NCBI GenBank assembly: GCA_964629575.1
Contig: CAZVUM010000007.1
Location: 43,828-107,827, forward strand
Reading direction: 5' to 3'
Length of the DNA stretch: 64,000 nt
Source: JAYPWI01 sp964629575
Lineage (GTDB): Bacteria; Actinomycetota; Acidimicrobiia; Acidimicrobiales; Poriferisodalaceae
Notes under the pieces: generated by a model
Databases searched by the model: none
What the model was told of the DNA's origin: nothing
The model's input: only the letters and a program-made list of their open reading frames with translations
In this document: in pieces, positions 27,467 to 36,600 of the stretch
Layout: every line of letters begins with the position of its first letter
How positions within the stretch are numbered: position 1 is the stretch's first letter
Program-made: the position numbers and the translations under genes

Positions 27467-28540
27467 ATGCGCATCCGCTCGGTCAGAGCAGCAGCCCTTC
27501 GTGACCCCACGCTTCTGGGCCGAACGCCAGAGCCTGACTCGGACCGCGGGGTCGCAGACGTCTGGGGCGATGTTCTGTGCGTGGTCCACGACACCGACGG
27601 GCGATGGGGCCTCGGGATGACCGCGTACGCGGGGCCAGTCGTGCCGCTCATCAACGACATGCTCGGACCCCTCTTGCACGACACCGACGTCTCTCCGGCC
27701 ACGGCGTACGACGACCTGTCGCGCCGATGCCGTGAGCACTTCGGGTCCTTCGGCCTGGCGTCGTACGCATTGAGCGCGATCGACCTGGCGCTCTGGGACC
27801 TCGTCGGCAAGATCGAACAGCGGCCCTGCTACGAGCTCTGGGGCGGGCCGGCGGCGAGCGAAATGCGCTGCTACGGCACCGGGCTCGACGTTGCTGCGCT
27901 CGTCGACGAAGGCTTCGACGCCGTCAAGGTTCCATGCCCATGGACGGGCGAGGCCGCAACGTCGGTCCCACTCGTCCTGTCGGTGCTCGAGGACGCCCGC
28001 GACCGGCTCGGACCACGCGAGCTGATGCTCGATTGCTGGCCGATCGAATCGGCTCCGGACGCAATCGCCGTGGGGCGCGCCGTCGCAGATCACGATCTCG
28101 CGTGGATCGAGGACTACGTGTGTCCCGACGACTGGGACGCTCTGGCTCGGGTGCGAGACGAGCTTCCCGAGGCGACGCTGGCCTCCGGCGAGCGCTGGTA
28201 CACCGAGTTCCCGTTCGAACGTGCGGCTACGGCCGGGGTGGTCGACATCGTCCAGCCCGATCCTCTGTGGGTCGGCGGCGCGACACCCACCATCAGGATC
28301 GCCGAGGCCGCGGCACGTCACGGTGTCTCGACGGCGATTCACTGCGCCGGCAACGACAGCTACGGACAGCACCTCGCCGCCGCCTTGGCCGAGAACACGA
28401 TCACCGAGGTCTACCGAGGCGTGCCCAGCTATCGGGCAACCCCCGGCATGGCCGAGCCGATCGGCGGTGTGCTGGTTCCTTCTTCGGAACCCGGATTCGG
28501 GATCGCTCTCGATCTCGACGCGATCGAACGTGCCACGTAG
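27467..28540 (+). CDS. Enolase superfamily (mandelate racemase/rhamnonate dehydratase-like) protein
   Basis: A 357-residue enolase-superfamily enzyme with the capping domain followed by the barrel. Likely metal ligands are Asp in LMLDCWPIE, Glu in WIEDYVCPDD and Glu in LASGERWYTE, with a C-terminal His in AIHCAGND. The spacing and the segment DIVQPDPLWVGG resemble sugar-acid dehydratases such as L-rhamnonate dehydratase, which eliminate water from an acid sugar. The exact sugar is uncertain. The ATG at 27467 matches the start of the cap domain; an upstream ATG would overlap the divergent PhyH gene. An alcohol dehydrogenase gene follows after 10 bp in the same direction. Confidence 0.83.
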   Translation: MRIRSVRAAALRDPTLLGRTPEPDSDRGVADVWGDVLCVVHDTDGRWGLGMTAYAGPVVPLINDMLGPLLHDTDVSPATAYDDLSRRCREHFGSFGLASYALSAIDLALWDLVGKIEQRPCYELWGGPAASEMRCYGTGLDVAALVDEGFDAVKVPCPWTGEAATSVPLVLSVLEDARDRLGPRELMLDCWPIESAPDAIAVGRAVADHDLAWIEDYVCPDDWDALARVRDELPEATLASGERWYTEFPFERAATAGVVDIVQPDPLWVGGATPTIRIAEAAARHGVSTAIHCAGNDSYGQHLAAALAENTITEVYRGVPSYRATPGMAEPIGGVLVPSSEPGFGIALDLDAIERAT

Positions 28541-28550
28541 CTTGCGACCG

Positions 28551-29687
28551 ATGACCAGCCAGATCCCCGATCGCATGTGCGGCGTACATCTCACGGGCCA
28601 CGGAGACGTCGACCGCCTCGAGCATCGAGACGACATCGCAGTACCCGCGCCGGCACGCGATCAGGTGCTGATCGCCGTCGCTGCCGCCGGGGTCAACAAC
28701 ACCGACGTCAACACTCGCCTGGGCTGGTATTCGAAGAACGTCGACGGTGCCACCAATGACATGTCACGCGGCGCAACGCCTGGCGAGGATGACGGAGCGG
28801 ACGCAGCCGAGTCACCCGATGTCACAGACGATGGAAGCTGGTCGGGGATCCCGCTGACCTTTCCGCGCATCCAGGGCGCCGACATCGCGGGACGCCTCGT
28901 CGCCGTCGGCGACCACGTCGACCCCGATCGCGTCGGGCAGAGAGTGCTGGTCCGCCCCATGCACCAGTCCCCGTGGAGTGACGATCCAATGGACATCGTC
29001 ACGATCGGGTCGGAGTACGACGGAGGGTTCGCCCAGTTCTGCGCCGTTCCGTCAGCGGAGACCTACCGGGTGGACTCGGACATGACGGACGTGGAGCTCG
29101 CCTCCTTCCCCTGCGCCTACAGCACGGCGGAGGGCATGCTGCACCGCGCTGCCGTCGCCTCCGGCGAGAGCGTGGTGATCACCGGCGCGTCCGGTGGGGT
29201 CGGCTCGGCGGCAGTGCAGCTGGCCAAGCGGCGGGGCGCCCACGTCATCGCAATCGCATCGGAGTCCAAGTGGGAGGCGGTGCGGTCCCTGGGCGCCGAC
29301 GAGCTCCTCGACCGATCGGCCGACCTGGTTGCAGCGCTCGGGGCGGATCGAGTCGACGCCGCGGTGGACGTCGTCGCCGGCCCGGGCCTCGGGTCCCTGC
29401 TCGATGTCCTCCGCCCCGGCGGTCGGTACGTCACGAGCGGCGCGATCGCGGGCCCCATCGTCGACCTCGACGTCCGCACCGTCTACCTGAAGGACCTCAC
29501 GCTCATCGGCAGCACCCGACAGGACCGGGTCGTCTTCGAGAACCTCGTTCGCTACATCGAACAGAGGGAGATCGAACCCGTCGTCGCAGCAACCTACGAG
29601 CTCAGCGCGATTCGACAGGCCCAGCACGATTTCCAGGCCAAGGGCTTCGCCGGGAAGCTTGTGCTCGTACCACCTGCGACACTGTGA
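28551..29687 (+). CDS. Zinc-type alcohol dehydrogenase / quinone oxidoreductase family protein
   Basis: A 378-residue medium-chain dehydrogenase/reductase. The N-terminal GroES-like domain has GVNNTDVNTRLGWYS, and the Rossmann motif is TGASGGVGSAAVQLAKRRGA. No structural-zinc Cys cluster is visible, so it is of the zinc-independent quinone-oxidoreductase type. Between residues about 60 and 90 is a hydrophilic acidic insertion (GEDDGADAAESPD). It starts 10 bp after the enolase-superfamily gene and precedes a VOC gene by 29 bp, suggesting one transcript. Confidence 0.85.
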   Translation: MTSQIPDRMCGVHLTGHGDVDRLEHRDDIAVPAPARDQVLIAVAAAGVNNTDVNTRLGWYSKNVDGATNDMSRGATPGEDDGADAAESPDVTDDGSWSGIPLTFPRIQGADIAGRLVAVGDHVDPDRVGQRVLVRPMHQSPWSDDPMDIVTIGSEYDGGFAQFCAVPSAETYRVDSDMTDVELASFPCAYSTAEGMLHRAAVASGESVVITGASGGVGSAAVQLAKRRGAHVIAIASESKWEAVRSLGADELLDRSADLVAALGADRVDAAVDVVAGPGLGSLLDVLRPGGRYVTSGAIAGPIVDLDVRTVYLKDLTLIGSTRQDRVVFENLVRYIEQREIEPVVAATYELSAIRQAQHDFQAKGFAGKLVLVPPATL

Positions 29688-29716
29688 GGAGCCGTCACAC
29701 ACCAGGGGGCACGACG

Positions 29717-30256
29717 ATGAACGTTCAGGGACTTCACCACGTGGCGTACCGCTGCCAGGACGCCGCGGAGACCACCGACTTCTACACCCGTTACCTCGAC
29801 CTCGACTTCACGGTCGCCATCGCCGAGAACGAGGTGCCCTCGACCGGCGAGTTCGCCCCGCACATCCACATCTTCTTCGAGATGGGGGACGGCAGCTCGG
29901 TTGCGTTCTTCGAACTACCCGAGTCGCCGGACATGAAGCTCGACCCCAACACGCCCGACTGGGTCCAACACCTCGCCCTGCGGGTGGACGACATGGAGAC
30001 GCTCGACCGCTACAAGAGCCGCCTCCAGGACGGTGGGCACGACGTCATCGGCCCGATCGACCACAACTTCTGCCAGTCGATCTACTTCTTCGACCCCAGC
30101 GGGCACCGGCTCGAGCTGACGGTCGACACGATGACCGAAGACCTGCGGACCCAGCTGGCCGACATGGCCAAGCCTCTGCTCGGGGAATGGTCGGAGACCA
30201 AGCGGGCGCCCGACGTGGACCTGCTGCTCCACGCGAACGCCCGCGACGACGGCTGA
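29717..30256 (+). CDS. VOC (glyoxalase/dioxygenase superfamily) protein
   Basis: A 179-residue vicinal-oxygen-chelate protein with two beta-alpha-beta-beta-beta modules. Metal ligands can be proposed at His in GLHHVAYRC near the start, His in WVQHLALRVDD, and Glu in GHRLELTVD. Members act as lyases, isomerases or ring-cleaving dioxygenases; the short length and C-terminal helical tail do not decide which. An AGGGGG ribosome-binding site lies 8 bp before ATG 29717. It is likely the last gene of the 27.5-30.3 kb transcript. Confidence 0.83.
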   Translation: MNVQGLHHVAYRCQDAAETTDFYTRYLDLDFTVAIAENEVPSTGEFAPHIHIFFEMGDGSSVAFFELPESPDMKLDPNTPDWVQHLALRVDDMETLDRYKSRLQDGGHDVIGPIDHNFCQSIYFFDPSGHRLELTVDTMTEDLRTQLADMAKPLLGEWSETKRAPDVDLLLHANARDDG

Positions 30257-30283
30257 ACCCGCGCGGCCGGCATCGACCCAGAG

Positions 30284-31327
30284 TCAGGCCAGCGCCGAGT
30301 CGATGTGGTCCGCCACACGCTGGCCGAGGCCCGGCGAGGTCTGGACACCGGTACCGCCGAGGCCCGCACACCACACGAAGGTCTGATCTGAAGGGTCGGG
30401 CCCGATCACCGGCCGCCGATCGGATGCGAACACACGAAGGCCCGCCCAGGTCCGTCGCACGCTTCGGATCGCCAGAGTCGTGTGGGTGTTGATGCGCTCG
30501 ATTGCGAAGGCGACGTCGAGCTCATCGGCGCGCGGATCCCCGGGCGGGTGGGGCGACTCGTCGGCGCGGGATCCGAGGATGTGCCCGGGCACGTCTGGCT
30601 TGAAATAGAACGTGTCGTCGCCCGCGTAGACAAGCGGCAGGGCAGGCTCGGCGCTCTCGGACGGAGCGATGAACGCTGTGCGCTTGAGCGGTCGGAGACC
30701 TGCGGGAGCGAGCCCCGCCCGCTGTGCGAGCTCGTCGGCCCACGCATTGGCAGCGTTCACCACCACCCGGCTGTTCCACGACTCGCCTCCCGCCTCCACC
30801 GTCCACGATGTCGCCTCCCGGCGAAGCTGCACCGCCTCGCGCGAGCGATGAACCACTGCCCCATGGGAGCGGGCACCACGCACGTATGCCTGGAGGAGAC
30901 CTTCGACGTGGATGTCCATCCCGCCCAGCTGGATCTCGGCCGACGTGATCGTCTCGGGCCGCAGCACCGGGCACATCGCGTGCGCCTCTTTCACGGAGAT
31001 GGAGGTGGCGCCGATGAGACGCTCCAGCTCGTCACCGGCGTCGGCCGGCTCGATCCAGAGGAGGTCGCGCGGGGTGAGAAGAGGACTCGTCGCATGCCCT
31101 CCTGCATCCGCTTCGAAGAACTGGAGCGAGGCGGAGGTCAGTTCGTCGGCGTCTTCGCCGCCGTAGCCGGGGATCAGGGTCGCGGCCGAACGGCCGGAGC
31201 TGTGCAGACCGAGCTCGCTCTCACGTTCGACGACCGCCACTCGATGTCCGCGTGCGGCCGCGAAGTACGCACACGACACGCCTGCGATTCCGCCCCCGAC
31301 CACCACGACGTCGACTGTGTGTGCCAC
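30284..31327 (-). CDS. FAD-dependent oxidoreductase (DAO family)
   Basis: A 347-residue D-amino-acid oxidase/glycine oxidase-type flavoprotein. The dinucleotide-binding motif VVVVGGGIAGVSCAYFAAARG is at the N-terminus, followed by the ERE motif ending the second strand. C-terminal GLGGTGVQTSPGLGQRVAD contacts FAD. The GTG at 31327 is preferred because GGAG lies 9 bp upstream and the Rossmann fold starts at once; a further GTG at 31351 would add 8 residues. It oxidises a primary or secondary amine; the substrate is unknown. It is divergent from an acyl-CoA ligase gene about 100 bp away. Confidence 0.86.
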   Translation of the reverse strand: MAHTVDVVVVGGGIAGVSCAYFAAARGHRVAVVERESELGLHSSGRSAATLIPGYGGEDADELTSASLQFFEADAGGHATSPLLTPRDLLWIEPADAGDELERLIGATSISVKEAHAMCPVLRPETITSAEIQLGGMDIHVEGLLQAYVRGARSHGAVVHRSREAVQLRREATSWTVEAGGESWNSRVVVNAANAWADELAQRAGLAPAGLRPLKRTAFIAPSESAEPALPLVYAGDDTFYFKPDVPGHILGSRADESPHPPGDPRADELDVAFAIERINTHTTLAIRSVRRTWAGLRVFASDRRPVIGPDPSDQTFVWCAGLGGTGVQTSPGLGQRVADHIDSALA

Positions 31328-31428
31328 CCATCGAATCTCCCACATCGGCACCGGCCGCGATGACGGCCGCCAACGCCGGACACAGGTGCAAGAGTGGGAG
31401 CGACCGAGACACCGGTAGAGGGGGACCC

Positions 31429-33096
31429 ATGACGACCGGCCGGCCGTGGATCAACGTCACGACGTTGGGAGATCTGATCGCTCAGCGAGCCGCTGAGCAT
31501 CCAGACAGGGAAGCCATCGTTTTTCCCGACGCCCGTTTCACCTACGGCGAGCTCGAGCAGGTGGCGCGCAACTACGCGAGGGGACTGCTCGCGCTCGGCG
31601 TCGGGCCAGGTGACAGGGTCGGGTACTTCCTCCACGAGTGCATCGACTCGGCTGGGATCCTGCTCGGTGCTGCAAAGGTCGGGGCCATCACCGTTCCGCT
31701 CAACGCCCGCTTCAAGTCCTTCGAGCTCAGCCAGGTGGTCACCCACAGCGGAATGTCCGTGCTGTTCACGTCGCGTCCAGCCGCTCCCGATCTCGTCGGG
31801 CTGGTCAACGAGACCTTCCCGGAGATTCAGAACGGAGCAGCGGGCGCCCTCGAATTGGTGGACGCCCCAGAGCTGAAGGCGACTGTGGTGCTCTCCGACG
31901 AGGGCGCACCCGGGTTTCTGACCGCGGACGACTTCGATCGGCTGGCTGACGATGTCGATGATCAGCGGGTGACCGAGCGCGAGGCGGCCGTTCGAGTCCG
32001 CGACACCGCGGTGATCATGTACACGTCTGGCACGACGGCCGCCCCCAAGGGCGCCATGATGAGCCACGAGGCGTTCTGCCGTTTCGCCGACGCAGCGCTC
32101 GTGGGGCGCATGGGCGTGCAGCACGACGCTCGAATCTGGACCGCGCTCCCCATGTTCCACATCGGTGGCGTGGGGTTCGCTCTGGGGACCCTCTACACCG
32201 GCGCAACCTACGTTCACGTCGGATTCTTCGACCCAGCGGTGGCGGCCCGCCAGATCCGCGACGAAGCCTGCACGATCGCGCTCCCGGGCTTCGAGACGAT
32301 CTGGGTTCCGATCATGACCCACCCGAGCCGAGCAGACGGCGACCTGGACAGCCTCGAGGTGGTGATGTGCGTCGGCGTGGAGGAGCGACTCCGCCAGATC
32401 CAGGACTCCACGCCCAACGCCACGCTCATCAGCTGCTATGGGCAGACCGAAGCGTGCGCCTTTCTCAGCCTCAACGAGCTCGACGACCCGCTGGACATGC
32501 GGGTCACCACGGGCGGCTTCCCATTGCCTGGAATGGAATGTGAGATCCACGATCCCGACAGTGGTGCCTACCTCGAGCCGGGCAACACCGGCGAGCTCTG
32601 GTATCGGGGCCCGCAGGCGTTCGACGGTTACTTCCGCGACCCTGAGCTGACGTCGGAGGTGTTCGACGAACGTGGGTACTTCCGCACGGGCGACATCGTG
32701 CGCATGGACGTCGAGGGTCGGATCAGCTTCGACAGCCGGGTCAAGGACATGCTCAAGGTCGGGGGCGAGAACGTATCTGCGGCCGAGGTCGAGGGATACC
32801 TGCTCACCCACCCTGCAGTGAACATGGCCCAGGTGGTCTCTGCCCCCGACGACAGGTACGTCGAGGTGCCGGCCGCGTACATCCAGTTGAAGGACGGCGC
32901 CGAGGCGACCGAGCAGGAGATCATCGACTTCTGCCGGGGGAAGATCGCCACGTTCCGCGTGCCCCGCTACGTGCGGTTCGTCGAGGAGTACCCGATGTCG
33001 GGCACCAAGGTGAAGAAGGTCGACCTGCGCGAGGACATTCGCAAAGACCTCGCTGATCAGGGGATCACCGAGGCGCCCACCATCACATCGGGCTGA
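31429..33096 (+). CDS. AMP-dependent acyl-CoA synthetase/ligase
   Basis: A 555-residue ANL-superfamily enzyme. The AMP-binding P-loop is MYTSGTTAAPKGAMMSHE, the A5 motif is SCYGQTEAC, the A7 motif is GYFRTGDIVRMD, and the C-terminal catalytic Lys is in SGTKVKKVDLRED. It activates a carboxylic acid to an acyl adenylate and then the CoA thioester. Medium- or long-chain fatty acids or aryl acids are possible substrates. ATG 31429 has AGAGGGGGA just upstream; the longer in-frame extension runs into the divergent gene. It fits the CoA-based catabolism seen in the rest of the window. Confidence 0.92.
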   Translation: MTTGRPWINVTTLGDLIAQRAAEHPDREAIVFPDARFTYGELEQVARNYARGLLALGVGPGDRVGYFLHECIDSAGILLGAAKVGAITVPLNARFKSFELSQVVTHSGMSVLFTSRPAAPDLVGLVNETFPEIQNGAAGALELVDAPELKATVVLSDEGAPGFLTADDFDRLADDVDDQRVTEREAAVRVRDTAVIMYTSGTTAAPKGAMMSHEAFCRFADAALVGRMGVQHDARIWTALPMFHIGGVGFALGTLYTGATYVHVGFFDPAVAARQIRDEACTIALPGFETIWVPIMTHPSRADGDLDSLEVVMCVGVEERLRQIQDSTPNATLISCYGQTEACAFLSLNELDDPLDMRVTTGGFPLPGMECEIHDPDSGAYLEPGNTGELWYRGPQAFDGYFRDPELTSEVFDERGYFRTGDIVRMDVEGRISFDSRVKDMLKVGGENVSAAEVEGYLLTHPAVNMAQVVSAPDDRYVEVPAAYIQLKDGAEATEQEIIDFCRGKIATFRVPRYVRFVEEYPMSGTKVKKVDLREDIRKDLADQGITEAPTITSG

Positions 33097-33110
33097 TCAT
33101 CTCGCGCTGA

Positions 33111-33530
33111 TCACCCCGGCTTGGGGCGGCTGGCTTTCCAGGTGTCGTAGTCCACGACCGGAAGGCCGGCGTCCTTCCATCCACCGAAGCCGCTCTCGAT
33201 GTGGGAGACCTTGGGCATGCCCATGTCCTGAAGGGTCTTTGCGGACAAACTTGTCCGCCCGCCGCCCGCTCAGTAGAGGACGAACTCGATGTCTTCGGCG
33301 AAGACGGGCTTGAAGTAGGGCGAGTCGGGCGACACCCAGAACTCGAGCATCCCCCGCTCGACGTGCATCGCACCGGGGATCACCCCGTCGCGCTGGAGCT
33401 CGCGCACGTCGCGCACATCGATGAGAAGGGCTCCCTCCTCGTCGACGCGGCGTTTCGCCTCCTGCGGTGAGAGGTTGACGATCTCCTCCCTCGCGGCGGC
33501 GATCATCTCGTTCACAGACTTGATGGCCAT
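33111..33530 (-). CDS. Selenocysteine-containing rhodanese-domain protein (in-frame UGA at codon 87)
   Basis: A 139-residue single-domain rhodanese if the TGA at 33272-33270 is read as selenocysteine. The first part has ALLIDVRDVRELQRDGVIPG and AMHVERGMLEFW. The active-site loop, usually xYCxGGxRS, reads VLY-U-AGGGRTSLSA. The same frame continues with KTLQDMGMPKVSHIESGFGG and WKDAGLPVV to a TGA at 33111, all typical rhodanese sequence. Only the catalytic Cys codon is replaced. A perfect hairpin follows the UGA (see the SECIS entry). Read as ending at the UGA, the protein would lack its catalytic residue. Rhodaneses carry a persulfide (or perselenide) on this residue. It is downstream of and co-directional with the ferredoxin oxidoreductase gene. 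A nonsense mutation or error is the alternative. Confidence 0.85.
33241..33258 (-). promoter_or_regulatory. Putative bacterial SECIS element of the rhodanese
   Basis: Immediately after the UGA (11 nt later, minus strand) is GCGGACAAGTTTGTCCGC, a perfect inverted repeat. Drawn with a 7-bp stem, the apical loop is AGUU, with G as its second base, and begins 18 nt after the UGA. Known bacterial SECIS elements have a G among the first two loop bases and lie 16-37 nt after the UGA, so all criteria are met. It would recruit SelB for selenocysteine insertion. Confidence 0.78.
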
Positions 33531-33548
33531 GTCGTGACCGTAGCCCCC

Positions 33549-33640
33549 CTTCCTCGTTCTGGGCGCGTGAGCACACGCATTCCGAGCGCGAGCGCGCCCA
33601 GAACGGAGGAGGGCGAGCGGTGGCGCGCCCAGAACAGCCG
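33549..33640. repeat. Interspersed palindromic element, copy A
   Basis: GTTCTGGGCGCG pairs with CGCGCCCAGAAC across an inner GAGCACACGCATTCCGAGCG; a second 3' arm GGCGCGCCCAGAAC follows. It lies in the 116-bp gap between the rhodanese and ferredoxin oxidoreductase genes. It is one of five related copies in 33.5-43.9 kb, all built on GGGCGCG...CGCGCCC. Confidence 0.8.
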
Positions 33641-33646
33641 CCTCGC

Positions 33647-36600
33647 TCAGGTGCCGGCTTCGAGGTCGGCGAGATGCCCGCGGAATCGCTCGACGTTGCC
33701 GAGCTTGATGTGCTCGTAGCCCCGAACCATGTCGGCCGATCGCGCCACCTCGAGCGCGGTCGGCAAGGAGTCGGGCGTGAGAGTCGACAGAGCGCGGTCG
33801 ACGGCGGCCGTGTACTCGTCGGCGAGACCTCTCTCCACACGGCGCACTGTGGCCCAACCGAACGGGTCGAGCACGGTCCCCCGCACTCGCTTGCCCGCCG
33901 CGAGCACCCGAAGCGCGGGCGCGAGGCGGACCGACAGACCGATCTTGCGGTCCATCCCCATGGCGCGCAACGCCGGTGGATGGAGCTTCCATCTCACCTT
34001 GCCGCCCGGGCCCGCCAGCTCCCGGGCCTCGGCGAGCGACTCGTCGTCGAGCAGCAGCCGCGCGACCTCGTACTCGTCCTTGTACGCCACCAGCTTGAAG
34101 AGGCCATCGGCCACGGCCTCCACCAGCGCCGAGGAGCCCGTGCCCAGCGCGGCCTCGGCCGTCGCGACCCGTTCGAGAACGTCGAGCCAGCGCTCGACGG
34201 TGGCTCCACTCCCCCACGCCGCCAGTTCGCCCGCCAGCATGTCGAGATGTTCGCCAGAAGCGCCCGCGACACCCAGCGAGTCGATACGGCCTCGGTAGCG
34301 GGTGGGCTGTCGCGGCGGCTGGTGTTCGCGCCGCGCCGACCTTGCCGCGTCGACGGCATCTGGCTCCGCAACCTGCGCCCTACCCCATCGGAAGGCCGCT
34401 GTATTTGCCGCGACCGCTACGCCGTTGAGTTGGATCGCGTCCTCGATGACGGCCGGAGCGATCGGGAGCGCACCTGCCTGTACGGCCATCCCGACCACGA
34501 AGACGTTGGAGGTGGTCGACGCCCCGAACAGGTCGTTGGTGATCTCCTGGGCATCCGCCCAGTGATGCGGACTCCGCGTCACCGTTGCGATGCGATCGAT
34601 CAGGTCCGACGGGTCGGGGGCGGCGAGGTCGAGGTGGGTGATCATCGCCCCGGTCGGCACCTCGGTGGTACTGCCGACCGCCCACGTTCGGTCGGGGTCG
34701 CACGCCGACATTCCACGGTCGGACGCGGCCACCAGCTGATCGAAGGCCAGCAAGAGGTCGGCTTGACGCTCCCCGAGCCGATTGGTGAACGCCGGCGCCG
34801 ATCGTGAAAGTCGTACGTCCGAGACGACAGGGCCCGCTTTCTGGGAGAGCCCGATCTGGTCGAGGCCCCGGACCTCGAAACCGTCGAGCATCGCGGCGGT
34901 GCCGACGACCTGAGCCACTGTGACCACGCCGGTTCCGCCGATCCCGGTGATACGCATGGCGAAGTCGTCAGCGGGCACCACGATCGTTGGCTCAGCGACG
35001 TCCGGCGGGGCCGGGATCTCGGCGCCTGCGACGCCCTCGGGGGCCGGCTTGGTCCGCCCCAGCCGGCCGAGAAGCCTGCCCCACCAACCCGTATCTCGAC
35101 GGGCCACGGTCATGAACGACGGACAGTCGCCCTCGAGACAGCTGAAGTCGAGGTTGCACGTGGTCTGGTCGATCTCGGTCTTGGGGCCGAAGTCGGTCTC
35201 GACCGGCTGAACGGACAGGCAGTTGCTGATCTGACCGCAGTCGCCACAGCCCTCGCACACCCTCCGATTGATCACGACCCGCTGGTTCGGCGTCTCGACC
35301 AGGCCCCGCTTGCGAGCTCGGCGAGCCTCCGCTGCGCACTCCTGATCGTGGATGAGCACGGTGACGCCCGGCACGGCCGCCAACATCTCCTGAGCCTCGA
35401 TGAGGCGGGCCCGATCCCAGATCTCGACGCCCTGGGGAAGGCGCCCCTTCAAGCGCAGCGGATCCTCGGTCGTCACCAGAACCCGGGACACGCCGACCGA
35501 CAGCAGCGTCTCGGCGATCTGGGGCACCCCTAGCTGCCCCTCCGGATCCTGGCCTCCGGTCATCGCGACGGTGCCGTTGTGAAGCAGCTTGTATGTGATG
35601 TTCACCCCGGACGCCACCGCAGCCTGGATCGCCAGCTGTCCCGAGTGGAAGTACGTCCCGTCGCCGAGGTTCTGGAACATGTGCTCCGTCTCGACGAAGT
35701 CCGACATGCCGATCCACTGGGTGCCCTCGTTGCCCATACAGGTCAACCCGGCGATGTCGCCCACGCGGTCCTCGTCCATGAGCAACGTCATCGTGTGACA
35801 CCCGATGCCCGCGCCGACGATCGCGCCGTCGGGGACCTCGGTACTCCGGTTGTGCGGACACCCAGAGCAGAAGAAGGGAGAACGCTGCACCGCGAGGGGA
35901 ATCAGTACCCGCTCGCGTTGGGACGGCTCCGGAGCCAGCCGGTCCCCCACCCGTGAGCGCAGCCTCCGCCGCAGGATCGGCACGATCGTGTCGGCGTCGA
36001 GCGCCCCCCAGCCGGGGAACATGAGCTCGCCGGCCTCGTCCGCCTTGCCAACAACCACGGGTCGATCGGCGACCGCATAGAGGGCGTCCTTGAGCAACGA
36101 CTCGATGCCCGGATGCTTCTCTTCGATCACCACCACCTCTTCGAGCCCACGAGCGAAGTCGCGCATCCGCGAGGAGTTGAACGGCATCGGCATGCCCATC
36201 TTCATCAGGCGAATGCCCGCACCGGAGATCTCGTGATCGTGTCGCAGGCCGAGACGCGACAACGCCTCCCTCACCTCCCTATAGGTGATCCCCGATGCCA
36301 CGAGCCCGATCCACGCGCCGGGAGCGTCGACCGTCACGTGATTGAGCTTGTTGTCCGCCGCGTACTGACGTGCCAACTCGTATCGCACGACGAAGATCTC
36401 GCGTTCGAGGTCGACGGTGTGGGGGGTCAGCAGGCGCCCGTCGGCCTGGTGTTGATATGGCTTGCCGTCGATCAGCGGGATCACCGGAGAGAACCGATCG
36501 GGGTGAAGATCGACGTTGGCCGTCGCGTCAGCCACGTCGGCGACGATCTTGAGCGCCGACCACAGCCCGGTCGCCCTCGACATCGCGATGGCATGCCGGC

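Noticed and set aside
33270..34217. A 315-codon frame covering the rhodanese 5' part and extending upstream
   Set aside because: The extension is an Arg/Gly/Ala-rich shadow of the ferredoxin oxidoreductase gene; the rhodanese starts at ATG 33530.
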